The position numbers were made by a program, and so were the translations under genes. Below are positions 62,864-64,000 of a stretch of 64,000 nucleotides of DNA, piece after piece (position 1 is the stretch's first letter; each line of letters starts with the position of its first letter). The notes beneath the pieces were generated by a model, which saw only the letters and a list, made by a program, of their open reading frames with translations, was not told the DNA's origin and ran no database searches. The stretch comes from Flavobacterium difficile (GTDB taxonomy: Bacteria > Bacteroidota > Bacteroidia > Flavobacteriales > Flavobacteriaceae). The stretch is taken from assembly GCF_011392115.1 (NCBI RefSeq), contig NZ_JAAJBT010000005.1:186001-250000 (forward strand), in the 5' to 3' direction.

Positions 62864-64000
62864 ATGTTACAAGTACATTTTATTAGAGAAAACAAAGAGG
62901 AAGTTATCACGCGATTAGCGAAAAAAAACTTCGATGCTACAGCCATTGTAGAACTAGTTGTGGAATTAGACGAAAAACGTAGAAGTACACAAGCAGAATT
63001 AGACAATTTGTTAGCCGAATCTAATAAACTATCCAAAGATATTGGTGAAATGATGAAAAATGGCGAAAAAGCCAAAGCTGAAATCTTAAAGGAAAAAACT
63101 ACTCAAATTAGAGAAAACTCTAAATCTTTGAGTGAAAATTTACATGAAATTGCGAACCAATTACAAGAAGAATTATACAAATTACCGAATTTACCTGCTG
63201 AAATTGTTCCATTCGGAAAAACACCAGAAGAGAATTTGAATATTTTTGAAGAAGGTGAAATTCCTAAATTACACGAAGGTGCTTTACCTCACTGGGAATT
63301 AGCTAAAAAATACGACATCATTGATTTTGAATTAGGAGTAAAAATCACTGGCGCTGGTTTCCCAGTTTACAAAGGAAAAGGGGCAAAATTACAACGTGCT
63401 TTAATTTCATATTTTTTAGATAAAAATACAGATGCCGGTTACAAAGAATTCCAAGTACCACATTTAGTTAATGAAGCTTCGGCATACGGAACAGGACAAT
63501 TGCCAGATAAAGACGGACAAATGTACCATGACGCTACAGATAATTTATATTTAATTCCGACTGCAGAAGTGCCGGTAACCAATATTTTTAGAGACGATTT
63601 AATTGCAGAAAACGACTTGCCAATTTTATGTACAGGTTACACACCATGTTTCCGAAGAGAAGCTGGTTCATATGGTGCTCACGTACGTGGATTAAATCGT
63701 TTACACCAATTTGATAAAGTAGAAATCGTTCGTGTTGAAAAACCAGAAAACTCTTATGCTGCACTAGACGAGATGGTAGAACATGTAAAAGAACTTTTAA
63801 AAGAATTAAAATTACCTTACAGAATTTTACGATTATGTGGTGGCGATATGAGTTTCGCTTCAGCTTTGACCTATGATTTCGAAGTGTTTTCAACCGCGCA
63901 AGACCGTTGGTTAGAAATTTCATCTGTGTCTAATTTCGAAACGTTCCAAGCGAACCGATTAAAACTAAGATATAAAGATGCAAATGGTAAAAACCAATTA
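62864..64000 (+). CDS. serS: Serine-tRNA ligase, N-terminal 379 residues (3' truncated by window edge)
   Basis: SerS charges tRNA-Ser (and tRNA-Sec where present). The frame is open to the last base. The N-terminal coiled-coil arm (about 25-105, LDEKRRSTQAELDNLLAESN) binds the tRNA long arm. Class II motifs are visible: IPTAEVPVTNIFRDD near 230, motif 2 TPCFRREAGSYG near 263 and YRILRLCGGDMSFASA near 325. Motif 3 is outside the window. The TAnnTTTG element at 62836 and the ATG at 62864 set the start. Confidence 0.96.
   Translation, partial: MLQVHFIRENKEEVITRLAKKNFDATAIVELVVELDEKRRSTQAELDNLLAESNKLSKDIGEMMKNGEKAKAEILKEKTTQIRENSKSLSENLHEIANQLQEELYKLPNLPAEIVPFGKTPEENLNIFEEGEIPKLHEGALPHWELAKKYDIIDFELGVKITGAGFPVYKGKGAKLQRALISYFLDKNTDAGYKEFQVPHLVNEASAYGTGQLPDKDGQMYHDATDNLYLIPTAEVPVTNIFRDDLIAENDLPILCTGYTPCFRREAGSYGAHVRGLNRLHQFDKVEIVRVEKPENSYAALDEMVEHVKELLKELKLPYRILRLCGGDMSFASALTYDFEVFSTAQDRWLEISSVSNFETFQANRLKLRYKDANGKNQL

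Overview
The window comes from a low-GC member of the Bacteroidetes, most likely a Flavobacteriaceae species close to Flavobacterium. The evidence is: proteins with type IX secretion (T9SS) C-terminal sorting domains; repeated matches to the Bacteroidetes -7 promoter element TAnnTTTG; short terminator hairpins; a CarboxypepD_reg-TonB receptor; and characteristic housekeeping genes (a Mg-type HemB, the NifU-like/Mrp Fe-S genes, L25/Ctc, DUF1573, CvpA).

Layout. 1-3163: haem synthesis (hemE 3' end, an inserted membrane protein, hemF, hemB) and a lipoprotein c-type cytochrome, then tRNA-Leu(UAG). 3501-17447: three giant secreted proteins, two paralogous beta-propeller proteins flanking a subtilisin-like protease. 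All three end in the same ~530-residue module with a type-C-like T9SS sorting domain. 17524-22617 (minus): 2Fe-2S ferredoxin, its TrxR-like reductase, NifU-like protein and Mrp, then an alkyltransferase-like protein, a LysE-type exporter and trmB. 22726-30272: a GT-B glycosyltransferase, a PhoR/PhoB-like two-component pair, a TonB-dependent receptor with a beta-helix lipoprotein, and a MORN-repeat protein. 30326-38852: exonuclease, serine hydrolase, ogt, DUF1573 protein, a second two-component pair, a passenger-less T9SS sorting-domain protein, cvpA and pheS.

38889-55947 is a ~17 kb integrated element. A 17-bp direct repeat bounds it; the right copy is the 3' end of tRNA-Leu(CAA) and a tyrosine integrase starts just inside the left copy. 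It carries an excisionase-like HTH protein, a Rep-like winged-helix protein, an MqsR-like toxin with an antitoxin that appears to fuse MqsA-like HTH and Panacea/SocA domains, a Sak4-like ATPase, a DUF3871 protein, a RadC-like protein, and a small protein ending in an SSB-like acidic tail. No relaxase or conjugation genes were seen.

The most interesting locus is a three-gene minus-strand operon in this element (45864-52532): a 1517-residue protein fusing a UvrD-like helicase to an OLD/AAA15-like ATPase, a small separate TOPRIM-like protein, and a SEFIR/TIR-domain protein. It has the parts of Gabija (OLD ATPase, TOPRIM, UvrD) rearranged, with a PARIS-like split of ATPase and TOPRIM, plus a likely NAD-depleting or signalling effector. 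I infer an anti-phage defence system of unusual architecture.

56011-64000 returns to the core genome: prs, rplY, a small secreted protein, a 109-bp tandem repeat built partly from tRNA-Asn sequence next to two tRNA-Asn genes, rseP, an M1 aminopeptidase with a T9SS signal, and the start of serS.
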